Source: Amycolatopsis bartoniae (GTDB lineage: Bacteria; Actinomycetota; Actinomycetes; Mycobacteriales; Pseudonocardiaceae). From it: 64,000 bases of DNA. Position 1 is the stretch's first letter. The number at the start of each line of letters is the position of its first letter. Below the pieces are notes generated by a model. The model was not told the origin of the DNA, made no database searches, and saw only the letters and a list, made by a program, of their open reading frames with translations. Below, piece after piece: positions 15,857-24,884 of the stretch. The stretch is taken from NCBI RefSeq assembly GCF_014191255.1, contig NZ_JACHWH010000015.1:43516-107515 (forward strand), given 5' to 3'. The position numbers and the translations under genes are program-made.

Positions 15857-16621
15857 ATGAACCGGCTATCGGGAAAGTCCATTGTGGTCACCGGCGCCGC
15901 ACAGGGACTCGGGCGTAGTTGTGCGTTCCGGGTGGCCGAGGAGGGTGCGGCTGTCGCGGTGGCCGACATCGACGGCGAGGGCGCTGCGAACGCCGCCCGG
16001 GACATCGCCGGCGCCACTGGGGCCAAGACCGTCGCCATCACGGTGGATGTGTCCATGGCCGCCGACGCGGAACGGATGACCGCCGAGGTCGTGGCGGCGT
16101 TCGGGAAGCTGGACGGCGCGGTGAACAACGCCGGGATCAGTGGCCCGCCGAGGGTCCGGCTCGCCGACTACGAGCCCGCCGACTTCGAGCGCGTCGTCGC
16201 GCTCAACCTCACCGGCACCTTCCTCTGCCTCAAGTACGAGATCGCCGCGATGCTCGGCACCGGTGGCGGCTCGATCGTCAACGTCTCCAGCGTGGGAGGC
16301 CTTATCGGAGCCGGAGGTTCGTCGGCCTACATCAGCTCCAAGCACGCGGTGCTGGGGCTGACCAAGGACGCCGCGATCGACTACGGCAAGGACGGGATCC
16401 GGGTCAACGCGTTGTGCCCCGGTTCCATGCTCACGCCGATGGCCGCCGCCTGGTACGAGAGCCATCCCGAGGACAGGGAGACGTTCGCGGCGATGACGCC
16501 GCTCAACCGGGTGGCGACTCCGGACGAGGTGTCGCACGCCGTGGTCTACCTGCTCAGTGACGAGTCGACCTACACGACCGGGCACGCCCTCGCCACCGAC
16601 GGTGGCGCGGCGGCCTGGTGA
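15857..16621 (+). CDS. SDR oxidoreductase
   Basis: A 254-residue classical SDR with TGAAQGLGRS, NNAGISG, catalytic NVSSVGG and YISSK, and a GSMLTP loop after the active site. It should act as an NAD(H)-dependent alcohol dehydrogenase, possibly on a ring hydroxyl or on a P450 product. It opens a three-gene plus-strand set with a P450 and a SnoaL-like protein, which fits hydroxylation followed by oxidation to a ketone. The ATG at 15857 follows a GAGGAACG site. Confidence 0.92.
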   Translation: MNRLSGKSIVVTGAAQGLGRSCAFRVAEEGAAVAVADIDGEGAANAARDIAGATGAKTVAITVDVSMAADAERMTAEVVAAFGKLDGAVNNAGISGPPRVRLADYEPADFERVVALNLTGTFLCLKYEIAAMLGTGGGSIVNVSSVGGLIGAGGSSAYISSKHAVLGLTKDAAIDYGKDGIRVNALCPGSMLTPMAAAWYESHPEDRETFAAMTPLNRVATPDEVSHAVVYLLSDESTYTTGHALATDGGAAAW

Positions 16622-16683
16622 CCGGTGCCCGCCCGGCTCCCGCCGCGTTCTTTCCCGTTGTGACCAAGGAGGTTCACGTCCTC

Positions 16684-17910
16684 ATGACCCAGATTTCCGC
16701 CCGCCCGCGGGTCGCCCCCGAAGACCCTTCGTTCTTCACCGGTGACCTGCGCGAGGCCGTCCGGTGGCTGCACGCCGAGGAGCCCGTTCATCTCCGTGAC
16801 CCGCGTCCTGCCTATCCCCGGGAGTTCTGGGTGGTCTCGCGGATGGAGGACGTACGCCGGGTGCTGCGCAGTCCGGCCGAGTTCACCAGCACCCAGGGGA
16901 CCCTGCTGGCGTTCCGTTCGGCCGATCCCGAAGAGCTCCCGAAGGACGACAGCCGTTTCCTCACCCAGCACGTCATGTGGATGGACCCGCCGGACCATTC
17001 ACGGCACCGGAAGCTGATCAGCCCGCATCTGGCGATGAAGCAGGTCAACTCGTTCGAGCCGTGGATCCGCGACATCGTCCGGGAGCGCCTGGCCGCCGCC
17101 GGTGACGGGCAGGTCGTCGACTTCGTCCAGCTGATCGCCGCCGCGGTGCCCTGCTACGTGATGTGCGAGCTGCTCGGCGCGGACCGTCGCCACGAGCAGA
17201 AGTTCCACGAGTGGACGCACGCGGTCTTCATGGGCACCGAGATCGGTGGCGAGAGCCCCGTGCCCGCGATGGTGGAGATGTACGACTTCTTCGAGGAGCG
17301 CCTCGAAGAGCGGCGGCAGAGCCCGGGCCGTGACCTGCTCACGACGCTGGTCCAGGCGCAGCTCGACGGTGACTCCCTGACCCCGGCCGAGGAACTGATG
17401 TGGAGCTGGACGCTGCTGTCCGCCGGCAACCACACGACCCGCGACCTGATCGCGGGCGGGATGCTGGCCCTGCTGGAGAACCCCGCCGAGTTCGACCGGT
17501 TGCGGGCCGATCACTCACTCGTCCGCGACGCGGTCGAGGAGATGCTGCGGTACGTCTCGGTCGCGCGCTACAACATGCGCACGGCGCTCACCGATGTCGA
17601 GCTGCACGGCCAGGTCATCAAGGCGGGAGACCCCGTGTATGCGGCGTACTGGGCGGCGAACCGCGACGAGAGCGTGTTCGACGACCCGTACCGCTTCGAC
17701 GTCGCGCGGCCCAACGCGCGCGAGCACATGGCCTTCGGTTACGGCCCGCATCTGTGCATCGGCGCCCAGCTGGCCCGCCTGGAGACGCGGATCGTGTTCG
17801 AGGAGCTGCTCGACCGTTTCCCGCGCACCGAACTGGCCGGTGAGCCGGAGAAGATGGACAGCGTGATGGTGAACTGCGTGTCCGGCCTGCCCGTGCGGTT
17901 GCGTGCGTGA
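16684..17910 (+). CDS. Cytochrome P450 with His in place of the I-helix acid
   Basis: A 408-residue P450. The haem loop FGYGPHLCIGAQLAR places the thiolate at Cys358, and ExxR is in EEMLRY. The I-helix motif reads SAGNHTTRD, so the conserved Asp or Glu before Thr is His, which may alter proton delivery or mark a different oxidative reaction. The ATG at 16684 (MTQISARP) has an AAGGAGG site 11 bases upstream and is preferred over an upstream start in the same frame. Its stop overlaps the SnoaL-like gene start. Redox partners are not in the window. Confidence 0.94.
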   Translation: MTQISARPRVAPEDPSFFTGDLREAVRWLHAEEPVHLRDPRPAYPREFWVVSRMEDVRRVLRSPAEFTSTQGTLLAFRSADPEELPKDDSRFLTQHVMWMDPPDHSRHRKLISPHLAMKQVNSFEPWIRDIVRERLAAAGDGQVVDFVQLIAAAVPCYVMCELLGADRRHEQKFHEWTHAVFMGTEIGGESPVPAMVEMYDFFEERLEERRQSPGRDLLTTLVQAQLDGDSLTPAEELMWSWTLLSAGNHTTRDLIAGGMLALLENPAEFDRLRADHSLVRDAVEEMLRYVSVARYNMRTALTDVELHGQVIKAGDPVYAAYWAANRDESVFDDPYRFDVARPNAREHMAFGYGPHLCIGAQLARLETRIVFEELLDRFPRTELAGEPEKMDSVMVNCVSGLPVRLRA

Positions 17911-18341
17911 TGGCCGCGACGGTGCAGGACGAGCTGGAGATCACCCGGCTGCTGGCGCGCTACAACCGCTACTTCGACCGTGGACGGGTCCACGACGCGG
18001 CGGAGCTGTTCGTGGCGGACGGCGTCCTCGACGGGGTGGAGGGCGTCCAGTCCGGCAAGGCCGCGATCTCCTCGTACATGGCCTCGTTCTGGACGAACGA
18101 GGCGTGGTCGGCGGCGCACGGCGGCCAGCACATCATGTCCAATGTGGACATCGAGTTCACGTCCGGGGACAGCGCCGAGGTGTTCTCCTCGCTGGCGTTC
18201 GTTGCCCCCGCTGGGCAGGGGTGGACGATCCTGTTCGCCGGGAGCAACAGCGACCAGGTGGTGCGCACCCCCGAAGGCTGGCGGTTCGCCGTCCGGCGGA
18301 TCCGGGTCGGACCGGTCGAGAACGAGGGCGAGCAGGCGTGA
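17910..18341 (+). CDS. SnoaL/NTF2-like protein
   Basis: A 143-residue alpha+beta barrel protein: an N-terminal helix EITRLLARYNRYFDRGRVHD, a strand ADGVLDG and a C-terminal RFAVRRIRVG. This fold houses ketosteroid isomerases, polyketide cyclases, epoxide hydrolases and dehydratases. ATG 17910 overlaps the P450 stop by one base, and GTG 17907 is an alternative. Coupling to an SDR and a P450 suggests it isomerises, dehydrates or opens an oxygenated intermediate. The catalytic residues cannot be assigned. Confidence 0.82.
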   Translation: MAATVQDELEITRLLARYNRYFDRGRVHDAAELFVADGVLDGVEGVQSGKAAISSYMASFWTNEAWSAAHGGQHIMSNVDIEFTSGDSAEVFSSLAFVAPAGQGWTILFAGSNSDQVVRTPEGWRFAVRRIRVGPVENEGEQA

Positions 18342-18346
18342 GTGGA

Positions 18347-18385
18347 AGCGGTGTGTCCCGTTCCGCCCGGACGGGACACACCGCT
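18347..18385. terminator. 15-bp hairpin between convergent genes
   Basis: Positions 18347-18361 pair perfectly with 18371-18385 around a 9-base loop. It lies between the plus-strand SnoaL-like gene and the minus-strand hydratase, so it can end both transcripts. Confidence 0.88.
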
Positions 18386-18388
18386 CTT

Positions 18389-19198
18389 TCAGCGCCCGCG
18401 GAACTCCGGTTGACGACCCTCGGCTCTGGCTGCCTTGCCTTCGCGGTAGTCCTCGGACGCGAAGAGCAGCGCCTGCGCGAGGTTTTCCTGCCGCAGCGCC
18501 GAAGCGTGGGCCTCGCGGTCGAGGTCGTCGATGATCTGGCGGGCAAGGCGAACCGCCAGCGGGCTGCGTGAGGCGATGAGCGACGCCACCTGCCACGCTT
18601 CGTCGTCGAGCCGTTCGGGCGGCACGACCCGCGAGACGATCCCGGCGGTCAGGGCCTCCTCGGCGGTCAGCGTGCGGCCGGTCAGCACCAGGTCCTTCAC
18701 CATGCCCGGGCCGGCGAGCGCCCGCAGCCGCGAGACGCCGCCGGTGTCGGGCACGAGCCCGTGCCCGACCTCCGGCAGCGCCATCTTGGCGTCGGTCGCG
18801 GCGATCCGGACGTCGCAGTGCAGGGCGCGTTCGAACGAGCCGCCCAGCACCCAGCCCTTGAGCGCGGCGATCACCGGCACCGGCATCGTCGAGATCAGCG
18901 TGATGTTTTTCTGGAACTTGGCGACGAACTCCAGGTCCGTTTCCCCGCCGGGGCGGCCGCCGAGCGCCTTGGTGTCGCGCCCGGAGGAGAAGGACTTCCC
19001 TTCGCCACGGAGGATGACCGCGCGCAGGCCAGGCCTTTCGTGCAGCTCGCGCAGGATGTCGGTGAATGCGTAGGCGACGTCGTTGTCCACCGCGTTGTGC
19101 CGCTCGGGCCGGTTGAAGCTCACGGTGGCGATGTGGTCGCGTACGCCGAGCAGGACGAGCGGGCGGGTCCCGGTCACGGCCGGATTCGGGTCGGTCAT
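18389..19198 (-). CDS. Enoyl-CoA hydratase/isomerase
   Basis: A 269-residue crotonase. The N-terminal HIATVSFNRPERHNAVDN, the oxyanion loops GKSFSSGRDTKAL and LKGWVLGGSFE, and the acidic MALPEVGHGLVPDTGG are all visible. It probably hydrates or isomerises an enoyl-CoA. The ATG at 19198 (MTDPNPAV) is preferred because the longer frame upstream runs into the thiolase gene. It is 32 bp downstream of the thiolase on the same strand, so both are probably transcribed from the divergent promoter at about 20.45 kb. Confidence 0.92.
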   Translation of the reverse strand: MTDPNPAVTGTRPLVLLGVRDHIATVSFNRPERHNAVDNDVAYAFTDILRELHERPGLRAVILRGEGKSFSSGRDTKALGGRPGGETDLEFVAKFQKNITLISTMPVPVIAALKGWVLGGSFERALHCDVRIAATDAKMALPEVGHGLVPDTGGVSRLRALAGPGMVKDLVLTGRTLTAEEALTAGIVSRVVPPERLDDEAWQVASLIASRSPLAVRLARQIIDDLDREAHASALRQENLAQALLFASEDYREGKAARAEGRQPEFRGR

Positions 19199-19230
19199 GA
19201 AAGCCTTTTCTGTCAAGGGGTTTCCGCGGT

Positions 19231-20403
19231 TCAGCACTCGACGAGCACGGCGCCGGCCTGGCCGCCACCGGCGCACATGGCGGCGACTCCGAGGCCGCCA
19301 CCACGCCGGCGCAGATCGTGGACGAGCGTCGTCAGCATGCGCGCGCCCGACGCGGCTGTCGGATGGCCGATGCTGCACCCGCTGCCGTGGATGTTGACCT
19401 TCTCCTCATCGAGGGCGAGCTCGCGACAAGCGGCGACCGGCACCGAGGCGAACGCCTCGTTGATCTCCCACAGTGCGATGTCCTTTGTGGTCAACCCCGT
19501 GCGGCGCAGTACCTTCGGGATGACGTCGAGGACGGCGGAACCGGTCCGCTCCGGGGGAACGGCCGTCCAGGCCCAGCCGCGCACGCGACCGAACGGTGTG
19601 CCGCCATAGGACCTGGCGGTGTCCGCGTTGCCGAGTACGAGCGCGGCGGCCGCGTCGTTGACTCCGCTGGAGTTGCCCGCGGTGATGGAGAAGCCCTCGA
19701 TCTCTGGGTGCAACGGTTTCAGGGACGCCAGCTTCTCCAGCGTCGAATCCCGGCGCGGATGCTCGTCGACGGCGAACTCGGTGATCGAGCCGTCGGGGAG
19801 GATGGCCTTGACGGGCACGATCTCCTCGGCGAACGTGCCGTCGTCGATCGCGGCCACCGCCCGCCGGTGCGAGCGGTAGGCCCAGCGGTCCATCTCCTCC
19901 CGGCTGATCCCGATGGCCTGCGCGGTGTTCCAGCCGACCGTGATCGTCATGTCCCAGTTGGGCGCCGTGGGGGAGTCGGGGTGGGTGGGGCTCCACCACG
20001 GTTCGAGGTACTCCTCGGTGCCCGGCACGCGCCAGCGTTGCACCGGCGCGGTCGAGGAGGACTGGACCCCGCCCGCGATGACCACGTCGTCCATGCCGGC
20101 GATGATCGAGCCCGCCGCGTTCGCCACGGAGGTGAGCGAGCCCGCGCAGTGCCGGTTCACGGCCTGCCCGCCGACGTTGACGAGTCCCGCTTCGATCGCG
20201 GCGTGGCGCGCGATGTCCCCGCCGCCGTAGTAGGACTCGGCGAACACGACGTCGTCGAACCGTTCCGGTTCGAGGCCGGACCGGGTGCGGGCGGCGTCGA
20301 CCGCGACGCGCGCGAGCTCCAGCGCGCTCGTGTCGCGCAGAGTTCCCTTGTGTGCTGTGCCGACCGCCGTGCGCACGGCGCTGAGGATCCAGGCCTCCGC
20401 CAT
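19231..20403 (-). CDS. Thiolase (acetyl-CoA acyltransferase)
   Basis: A 390-residue thiolase for thiolytic release of acetyl-CoA or propionyl-CoA from a 3-oxoacyl-CoA. The nucleophilic Cys is in NRHCAGSLTSV, the substrate loop in WEINEAFAS, the catalytic His in GSGCSIGHPTAASG and the second Cys in AAMCAGGGQAGA. It is full length. With the downstream hydratase it forms a minus-strand pair transcribed divergently from the HSD10-like SDR at 20523. Together they can complete one beta-oxidation round: hydratase, 3-hydroxyacyl dehydrogenase, thiolase. Confidence 0.95.
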   Translation of the reverse strand: MAEAWILSAVRTAVGTAHKGTLRDTSALELARVAVDAARTRSGLEPERFDDVVFAESYYGGGDIARHAAIEAGLVNVGGQAVNRHCAGSLTSVANAAGSIIAGMDDVVIAGGVQSSSTAPVQRWRVPGTEEYLEPWWSPTHPDSPTAPNWDMTITVGWNTAQAIGISREEMDRWAYRSHRRAVAAIDDGTFAEEIVPVKAILPDGSITEFAVDEHPRRDSTLEKLASLKPLHPEIEGFSITAGNSSGVNDAAAALVLGNADTARSYGGTPFGRVRGWAWTAVPPERTGSAVLDVIPKVLRRTGLTTKDIALWEINEAFASVPVAACRELALDEEKVNIHGSGCSIGHPTAASGARMLTTLVHDLRRRGGGLGVAAMCAGGGQAGAVLVEC

Positions 20404-20458
20404 CGGTTCCCGCCTTCCTCGTGGTCTGCTCGTCCGACGCGAAAAACACAGCGCCAGA

Positions 20459-20499
20459 GACTGACTAACCCGACTATTCTATGTACGCTCAGTTCAGTC
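20459..20499. promoter_or_regulatory. Divergent promoter region with GACTGA / TCAGTC repeat
   Basis: In the 119-bp gap between the thiolase (minus) and the SDR (plus), GACTGA at 20459 and TCAGTC at 20494 form an inverted repeat flanking a TATTCTATGTAC stretch that could be a -10 region. CTGACTAA here is the complement of the TTAGTCAG found at 2185. It may be an operator that coordinates both transcripts. Confidence 0.3.
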
Positions 20500-20522
20500 A
20501 ACAGATGGGAGGTCGGCGGAAG

Positions 20523-21287
20523 ATGCGCATCGAAGGTGGCTCCGCGATCGTGACGGGTGGGGCCGGCGGGCTGGGTTCGGCGAGCGTCCGGCGGCTGGCC
20601 GGGGCCGGTGCGTCGGTGGTGATCGCGGACCTGGACGAGGACCGGGGCAAGGCCCTCGCCGGCGAACTGGGGCCGAAGGTGATCTTCGTGCGCACCGACG
20701 TCACCGACGAGGACGACGTGCGGCGGGCGGTCGACGCGGCCGCGGAACTGGGCCCGGTGCGGGTGTCGGTCTGCGTGCACAGCGGCCCCGTGGCGAAGGC
20801 CAGGGTCGTCAACCGCAAGGGAGCGACCTACCCGCTGGAGACGTTCCGGCGCACCACCGAGATCTACCTCGTCGGCACCTTCTCGCTCATGCAGAAGGCT
20901 GCTGCGGCGATGGCCGGAGCGCCCGAGCTGGACTCCGGCCTGCGTGGCGTGGTGATCAACACCGCGAGCATCGCGGCGTTCGAGGGCCAGGTGGGACAGT
21001 CGGACTATTCGGCCGCGAAGGGCGGTGTGGTGTCGCTCGGCCTCGTCGGCGCACGCGACCTCGCGCCACTCGGGATCCGCGTCATGACGATCGCGCCCGG
21101 GACGTTCTTCACGCCGGCCTACCGGATGGCGGAGGAAGAGGCACAGGCCAAATGGGGGCCCGGCATCCCCGCGCCGAAACGGATGGGGTCGGCCGACGAG
21201 TACGCGAAGCTGGTCATGCAGATCGTCGACAACGACTACCTGAACGGCGAAGTCATCCGCATCGACGGGGCGCAGCGCTTCAGCTGA
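20523..21287 (+). CDS. SDR resembling 3-hydroxyacyl-CoA dehydrogenase type II (HSD10-like)
   Basis: A 254-residue SDR. The segment SIAAFEGQVGQSDYSAAKGG is the hallmark active site of type II hydroxyacyl-CoA or 17-beta-hydroxysteroid dehydrogenases, with YSAAK catalytic. The usual NNAG motif is replaced by HSGP, which is an oddity. The ATG at 20523 (MRIEGGSA) is chosen because GGGAGG lies upstream; an in-frame ATG at 20481 lies within the promoter region. It should oxidise a 3-hydroxyacyl-CoA to the 3-oxo compound for the divergent thiolase. Confidence 0.9.
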   Translation: MRIEGGSAIVTGGAGGLGSASVRRLAGAGASVVIADLDEDRGKALAGELGPKVIFVRTDVTDEDDVRRAVDAAAELGPVRVSVCVHSGPVAKARVVNRKGATYPLETFRRTTEIYLVGTFSLMQKAAAAMAGAPELDSGLRGVVINTASIAAFEGQVGQSDYSAAKGGVVSLGLVGARDLAPLGIRVMTIAPGTFFTPAYRMAEEEAQAKWGPGIPAPKRMGSADEYAKLVMQIVDNDYLNGEVIRIDGAQRFS

Positions 21288-21324
21288 TCCGGTGCCGGAT
21301 GCGACGAAACGAAGGAGTTTCACG

Positions 21325-22779
21325 GTGGGAACCGATCTGCGCACGGCGCGCTCGATCCACGCACTGACCCTCGGCGACATCGCCGAAAACAACGCGCGCC
21401 GCTTCGGTGACGCCACCGCGGTCGAGGACGAGGACAGCGTCTGGACGCACGCCGGACTCGCGCAGCAGGCCGGCGAGCTGGCCGCGGGGCTCGCTGCCCG
21501 GGGTGTCGCGCGCGGCGACGTCGTCGCCTGGACAGGGGGCAACTCGGCCTGGTTGCCGGTCGCGCTGCTCGCCGCGGGCAGATTGGGCGCGGCACTGGCG
21601 CCGCTGCACGCGAAGTCGACCGATGCCGAGCGCGAGGACCAGCTCGCCCAGCTCGGCCCGCGGGTGGTCCTCGACGGGCCTGGCGCGGCGGCCGCGCTGT
21701 GCGACGGGCGGACCCCGCCCGAGGACCAGGCGCTCGAGGACGAGCCGGTCCTCGTGATCGGTACCGGAGCGTTCGACGGGCGGCAGCGGTGGGCGCAGCT
21801 GACCCACCGCGGGCTCATCCTGCAGTCACTGCTGCTGTCCGCCCGCGACCAGCTCTCACCGCGTGAGGTCTACCTGGCATCCGGTCCGCTCGCCCATGTC
21901 GGGACGTTCCAGTACGTCCTCGCGCACTGGCTGGTGGGCGCGCGGACCGTGGTCCTGCCGCGCATGGAGCCGAAACAGTTCGCCGAACTGGTCGACCGGC
22001 TCGGGGTGACCGGCGCGTACCTCGTGCCCGCGTCGGTGCCCCAGATCGTGGCGGCCGCCGAGGAGCGGGGACTGAAGCTCTCGACGTTGCGCACGCCCGC
22101 CTTGTCCGGCAGCGAAATCCTGGACCGCTGGACGGCCATGACGTCGCGTCCGGTCTGGGCGGGGGAGTCGCTGGGCACGTCCACGGGCTACGGGCAGACC
22201 GAGGTCACCGGCCTGGTGACCAGCGTCGCGCTCGGCACCGGCGCGCCGGTGGGCAACGTCGGCTGGCCACAGCACGTGGCGCCGGTCCGGGTCGTGCGGC
22301 CCGGCACCCTCGAGGAGGCCGATCCCGGCGAGGTCGGCGAGGTCGTCGTACGCGGCCCCCTCGTCATGGCCGGGTACCGGGGCGACGACATGACGCGGCG
22401 CTGGGAGGGCGGCTGGCACCACACCACGGACCTCGGCGTCCGCGAAGCGGACGGTTCGCTCTCGTTCGCCGGCACGTCCACGAACATGGTCAAGAGCGGC
22501 GGCGAGAACGTCTACCCGGCCGAGGTGGAGCGAATCCTGCTCGGACACGAGGGCGTACGGGCCGTCTGCGTCGTGGGCGTCGAGGACGCCCAGTGGGGCA
22601 GCCGGATCGCCGCCGCGGTGGCCGGTGAGGTCACGGAAGCCGCGCTGGAGGAGTTCGCGCGTGAACGGCTGGCGAGCCACAAACGGCCGCGGCTGTGGGA
22701 AGTCGTCGACGAGCTGCCGAAATCGGCGGGCCGCGTGGACCGGGCCGCGGTGGCGAAGTTGTTCACGAACGGAGGTTGA
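21325..22779 (+). CDS. AMP-forming acyl-CoA ligase
   Basis: A 484-residue ANL-family ligase. Visible motifs are STGYGQTEVTG (the adenine-binding motif), HHTTDLG, and TNMVKSGGENVYPAEVE at the domain hinge. The N-terminal P-loop stretch is poor: the position of the usual TSGTTGxPK is occupied by QRWAQLTHRG, so phosphate-loop residues appear to be missing, which may mean weak or altered activity. GTG 21325 with a GAAGGAG site 7 bases upstream is the likely start, not the longer in-frame ATG at 21292. It is co-transcribed with the HSD10-like SDR and the P450 downstream. Confidence 0.87.
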   Translation: MGTDLRTARSIHALTLGDIAENNARRFGDATAVEDEDSVWTHAGLAQQAGELAAGLAARGVARGDVVAWTGGNSAWLPVALLAAGRLGAALAPLHAKSTDAEREDQLAQLGPRVVLDGPGAAAALCDGRTPPEDQALEDEPVLVIGTGAFDGRQRWAQLTHRGLILQSLLLSARDQLSPREVYLASGPLAHVGTFQYVLAHWLVGARTVVLPRMEPKQFAELVDRLGVTGAYLVPASVPQIVAAAEERGLKLSTLRTPALSGSEILDRWTAMTSRPVWAGESLGTSTGYGQTEVTGLVTSVALGTGAPVGNVGWPQHVAPVRVVRPGTLEEADPGEVGEVVVRGPLVMAGYRGDDMTRRWEGGWHHTTDLGVREADGSLSFAGTSTNMVKSGGENVYPAEVERILLGHEGVRAVCVVGVEDAQWGSRIAAAVAGEVTEAALEEFARERLASHKRPRLWEVVDELPKSAGRVDRAAVAKLFTNGG

Positions 22780-22783
22780 CCGG

Positions 22784-24031
22784 ATGTCCGCTCTCAATGA
22801 CGAGGTGAACATCTACCTCACGCCGGGCGACCCTCGCCGGGCAGAGATCTCGCAGGATCCGTACCCCTTCTACGAGCGACTGCGCGCGCACGACCCGGTC
22901 TATCGCAGCGACCAGTCGCTGTGGCTCATCACGAGCTGGGACGAGGCGAGTCAGTTCGCGAAGGAAGAGTGCTTCAGCCGTGACCCGCTCGCGCTGACGC
23001 CCCCGGCTGCTCGCGCGCAAGCGTGGGAATCGCTGCCGCTGGCGACGCGGGTCTTCCTCAGCGGCATGATGTTCCGGGACGATCCCGAACATGCGCGGCT
23101 GCGGCGCCTGGTGCACAAGGCGTTCACCCCGGCACGCGTCCGGCAGTCGCAGGCGAGCATCGAACAGACCGCACGCGACCTGCTGGAGCCCCTTCGCGAA
23201 CGCGAGACGTTCGACTTCGTGTCCGAGTTCGCCGTGCACCTGCCCACCCAGGTGATCTGTCGCGTCATGGGGATGTCGGCGAGCACCACCGAGGCGTTCG
23301 TCCGGTGGACGGAGGGAATGCTCGACATCCAGGAGCCGGGAGACCATCCGGAGTCGCTGCTGCGGGAGGCCGACCGCAAGGCGCAGGAGTGCCTGGACGC
23401 CTTCACCGGGATCTTCGCGGCACGGCGTAGGCAGCCGACCGACGACCTGATCTCCGACCTGGTCGCCGCCAACGCTGCCGACGACGAGCCGATGACGGAC
23501 GAGCAACTCGTCGGACAGTGCATCCTGCTGCACACCGGCGGACACGAGACCACGGCCTACGTGCTCGCCAACGGGGTGATCGCCTTCGACCGGTTTCCCG
23601 GGCAGCGGGCGCTGGTGCGGTCCGATCCGAGCTTGGTCCCGCGGGCGATCGAGGAGATCCTCCGGTACGACTCGTCGGGCCGCCAGCTGTACGCGCGCAC
23701 GGCGGTTGCCGACGTCCCGATCGGCGATCACGTCATCCCCCGCGGTGAGCGTGTGACCGCCATCATCGGTGCGGTGAACCGCGACCCGCGCAAGTTCGAA
23801 CGCCCCGGAGTGTTCGACATCATGCGGCCCGACGCGGGCAGGCACCTGGCATTCGGCGCCGGGCCCACGTTCTGCGCGGGCGCGCATCTCGCCCGCGCCG
23901 AGCTGGAAACGGCTTTCCGGCTGCTGTCCACGCAGTTCCCCCCGCTGCGAGTCGTGGACGACGAAGTGGCCTACATCGACACCGCGCTCAAACGCGCGCC
24001 GGAACGGCTGACCGTCGCCTGGGACCGCTGA
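22784..24031 (+). CDS. Cytochrome P450
   Basis: A 415-residue P450: I-helix HTGGHETTAY (acid-Thr pair intact), ExxR in EEILRY and haem loop FGAGPTFCAGAHLAR with Cys364 as ligand. It starts 4 bp after the ligase stop with a GGAGG site formed from the end of that gene. It is the third P450 of the cluster and differs in motifs from the other two, so each probably oxidises a different position or intermediate. Position between a CoA ligase and an SDR suggests oxidation of a free acid, an alcohol or a CoA ester; this cannot be decided from sequence. Confidence 0.95.
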   Translation: MSALNDEVNIYLTPGDPRRAEISQDPYPFYERLRAHDPVYRSDQSLWLITSWDEASQFAKEECFSRDPLALTPPAARAQAWESLPLATRVFLSGMMFRDDPEHARLRRLVHKAFTPARVRQSQASIEQTARDLLEPLRERETFDFVSEFAVHLPTQVICRVMGMSASTTEAFVRWTEGMLDIQEPGDHPESLLREADRKAQECLDAFTGIFAARRRQPTDDLISDLVAANAADDEPMTDEQLVGQCILLHTGGHETTAYVLANGVIAFDRFPGQRALVRSDPSLVPRAIEEILRYDSSGRQLYARTAVADVPIGDHVIPRGERVTAIIGAVNRDPRKFERPGVFDIMRPDAGRHLAFGAGPTFCAGAHLARAELETAFRLLSTQFPPLRVVDDEVAYIDTALKRAPERLTVAWDR

Positions 24032-24071
24032 CTCGCACGTCAGGTGCGCAGACCGACTGAATGGAGATGTC

Positions 24072-24884
24072 ATGGTGCAGGTTTCCGGAGGTCCCGCGAC
24101 GGTACCCGGGCTGGCGGACCGGACCGTATTGGTCACCGGCGCGGGCGGGCTCCCGTACTGGGGTGCGGGCCGGGCGCTGGCGCGTGCCTTCGGCGGGGCG
24201 GGTGCACGCGTGGTGGCGGTCGACGTCGCCGCCGACACGCTGCACGAGACCGTCGACCTGATCACCAAGGACGGGGGCACGGCCACCGCGGTCGTCGCCG
24301 ACCTGTCCACCCCGGACGGCGTCGAACAGGCCGTCGCCGGTGCCGAAGCGGCGTACGGACCCGTGCAGGTGCTCATCAACCACGCCGGGATCGGCAGCTT
24401 CACGTCGGTCACCGAGTCCAGCGTGGACGAGTGGAACCGGGTACTGGCGGTCAACCTGTCGGCGCCGTTCCTGCTGAGCAAACGAGTCCTGCCCTCGATG
24501 GTCGAGGCGGGCCGCGGGGTCATCGTGAACACCGTCTCCATCGCCGGGTTCCAAGGTGCGCGCGGCGGTGTCGCCTACACCTGCACCAAGCACGCGATGG
24601 TGGGCCTCACGAAGCACATCGCGGTGGCCTACCGCGACTCGGGCATCCGGTGCGTCGGCGTGGCGCCGGGGTCGATCCGGTCCGCGGACCCGGACGCGCC
24701 CCAGCCGCCCGGGCCGCCCGCGGGCGGCTGGCTCGCCGGCTGGGGCCCCAGCATCCAGGCGACCAACACGCACAAGGGCACCCCGGACGAGGTCGCGCGG
24801 GTGCATCTTTTCCTCGCCTCGGATGCGGCGAGCTTCGTCAACGGTTCGGTCGTCACGGTCGACGGCGGCTGGACCGCGGCATGA
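24072..24884 (+). CDS. SDR oxidoreductase with modified cofactor loop
   Basis: A 270-residue SDR. The glycine-rich loop reads TGAGGLPYWGAGRAL, with an inserted LPYW not seen in the other cluster SDRs. The NNAG motif is NHAG and the active site is YTCTK after NTVSIAG. A proline-rich insert (DAPQPPGPPAGG) lies in the substrate-binding loop. It may use a different cofactor or a bulky substrate. ATG 24072 follows a GGAG site, and the stop overlaps the next gene's ATG. Confidence 0.87.
   Translation: MVQVSGGPATVPGLADRTVLVTGAGGLPYWGAGRALARAFGGAGARVVAVDVAADTLHETVDLITKDGGTATAVVADLSTPDGVEQAVAGAEAAYGPVQVLINHAGIGSFTSVTESSVDEWNRVLAVNLSAPFLLSKRVLPSMVEAGRGVIVNTVSIAGFQGARGGVAYTCTKHAMVGLTKHIAVAYRDSGIRCVGVAPGSIRSADPDAPQPPGPPAGGWLAGWGPSIQATNTHKGTPDEVARVHLFLASDAASFVNGSVVTVDGGWTAA

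Noticed and set aside
17739..19304. Minus-strand frame of 521 codons across the convergent terminator
   Set aside because: It spans a P450, a SnoaL gene and a strong bidirectional terminator; the hydratase is in a different frame with clear motifs.
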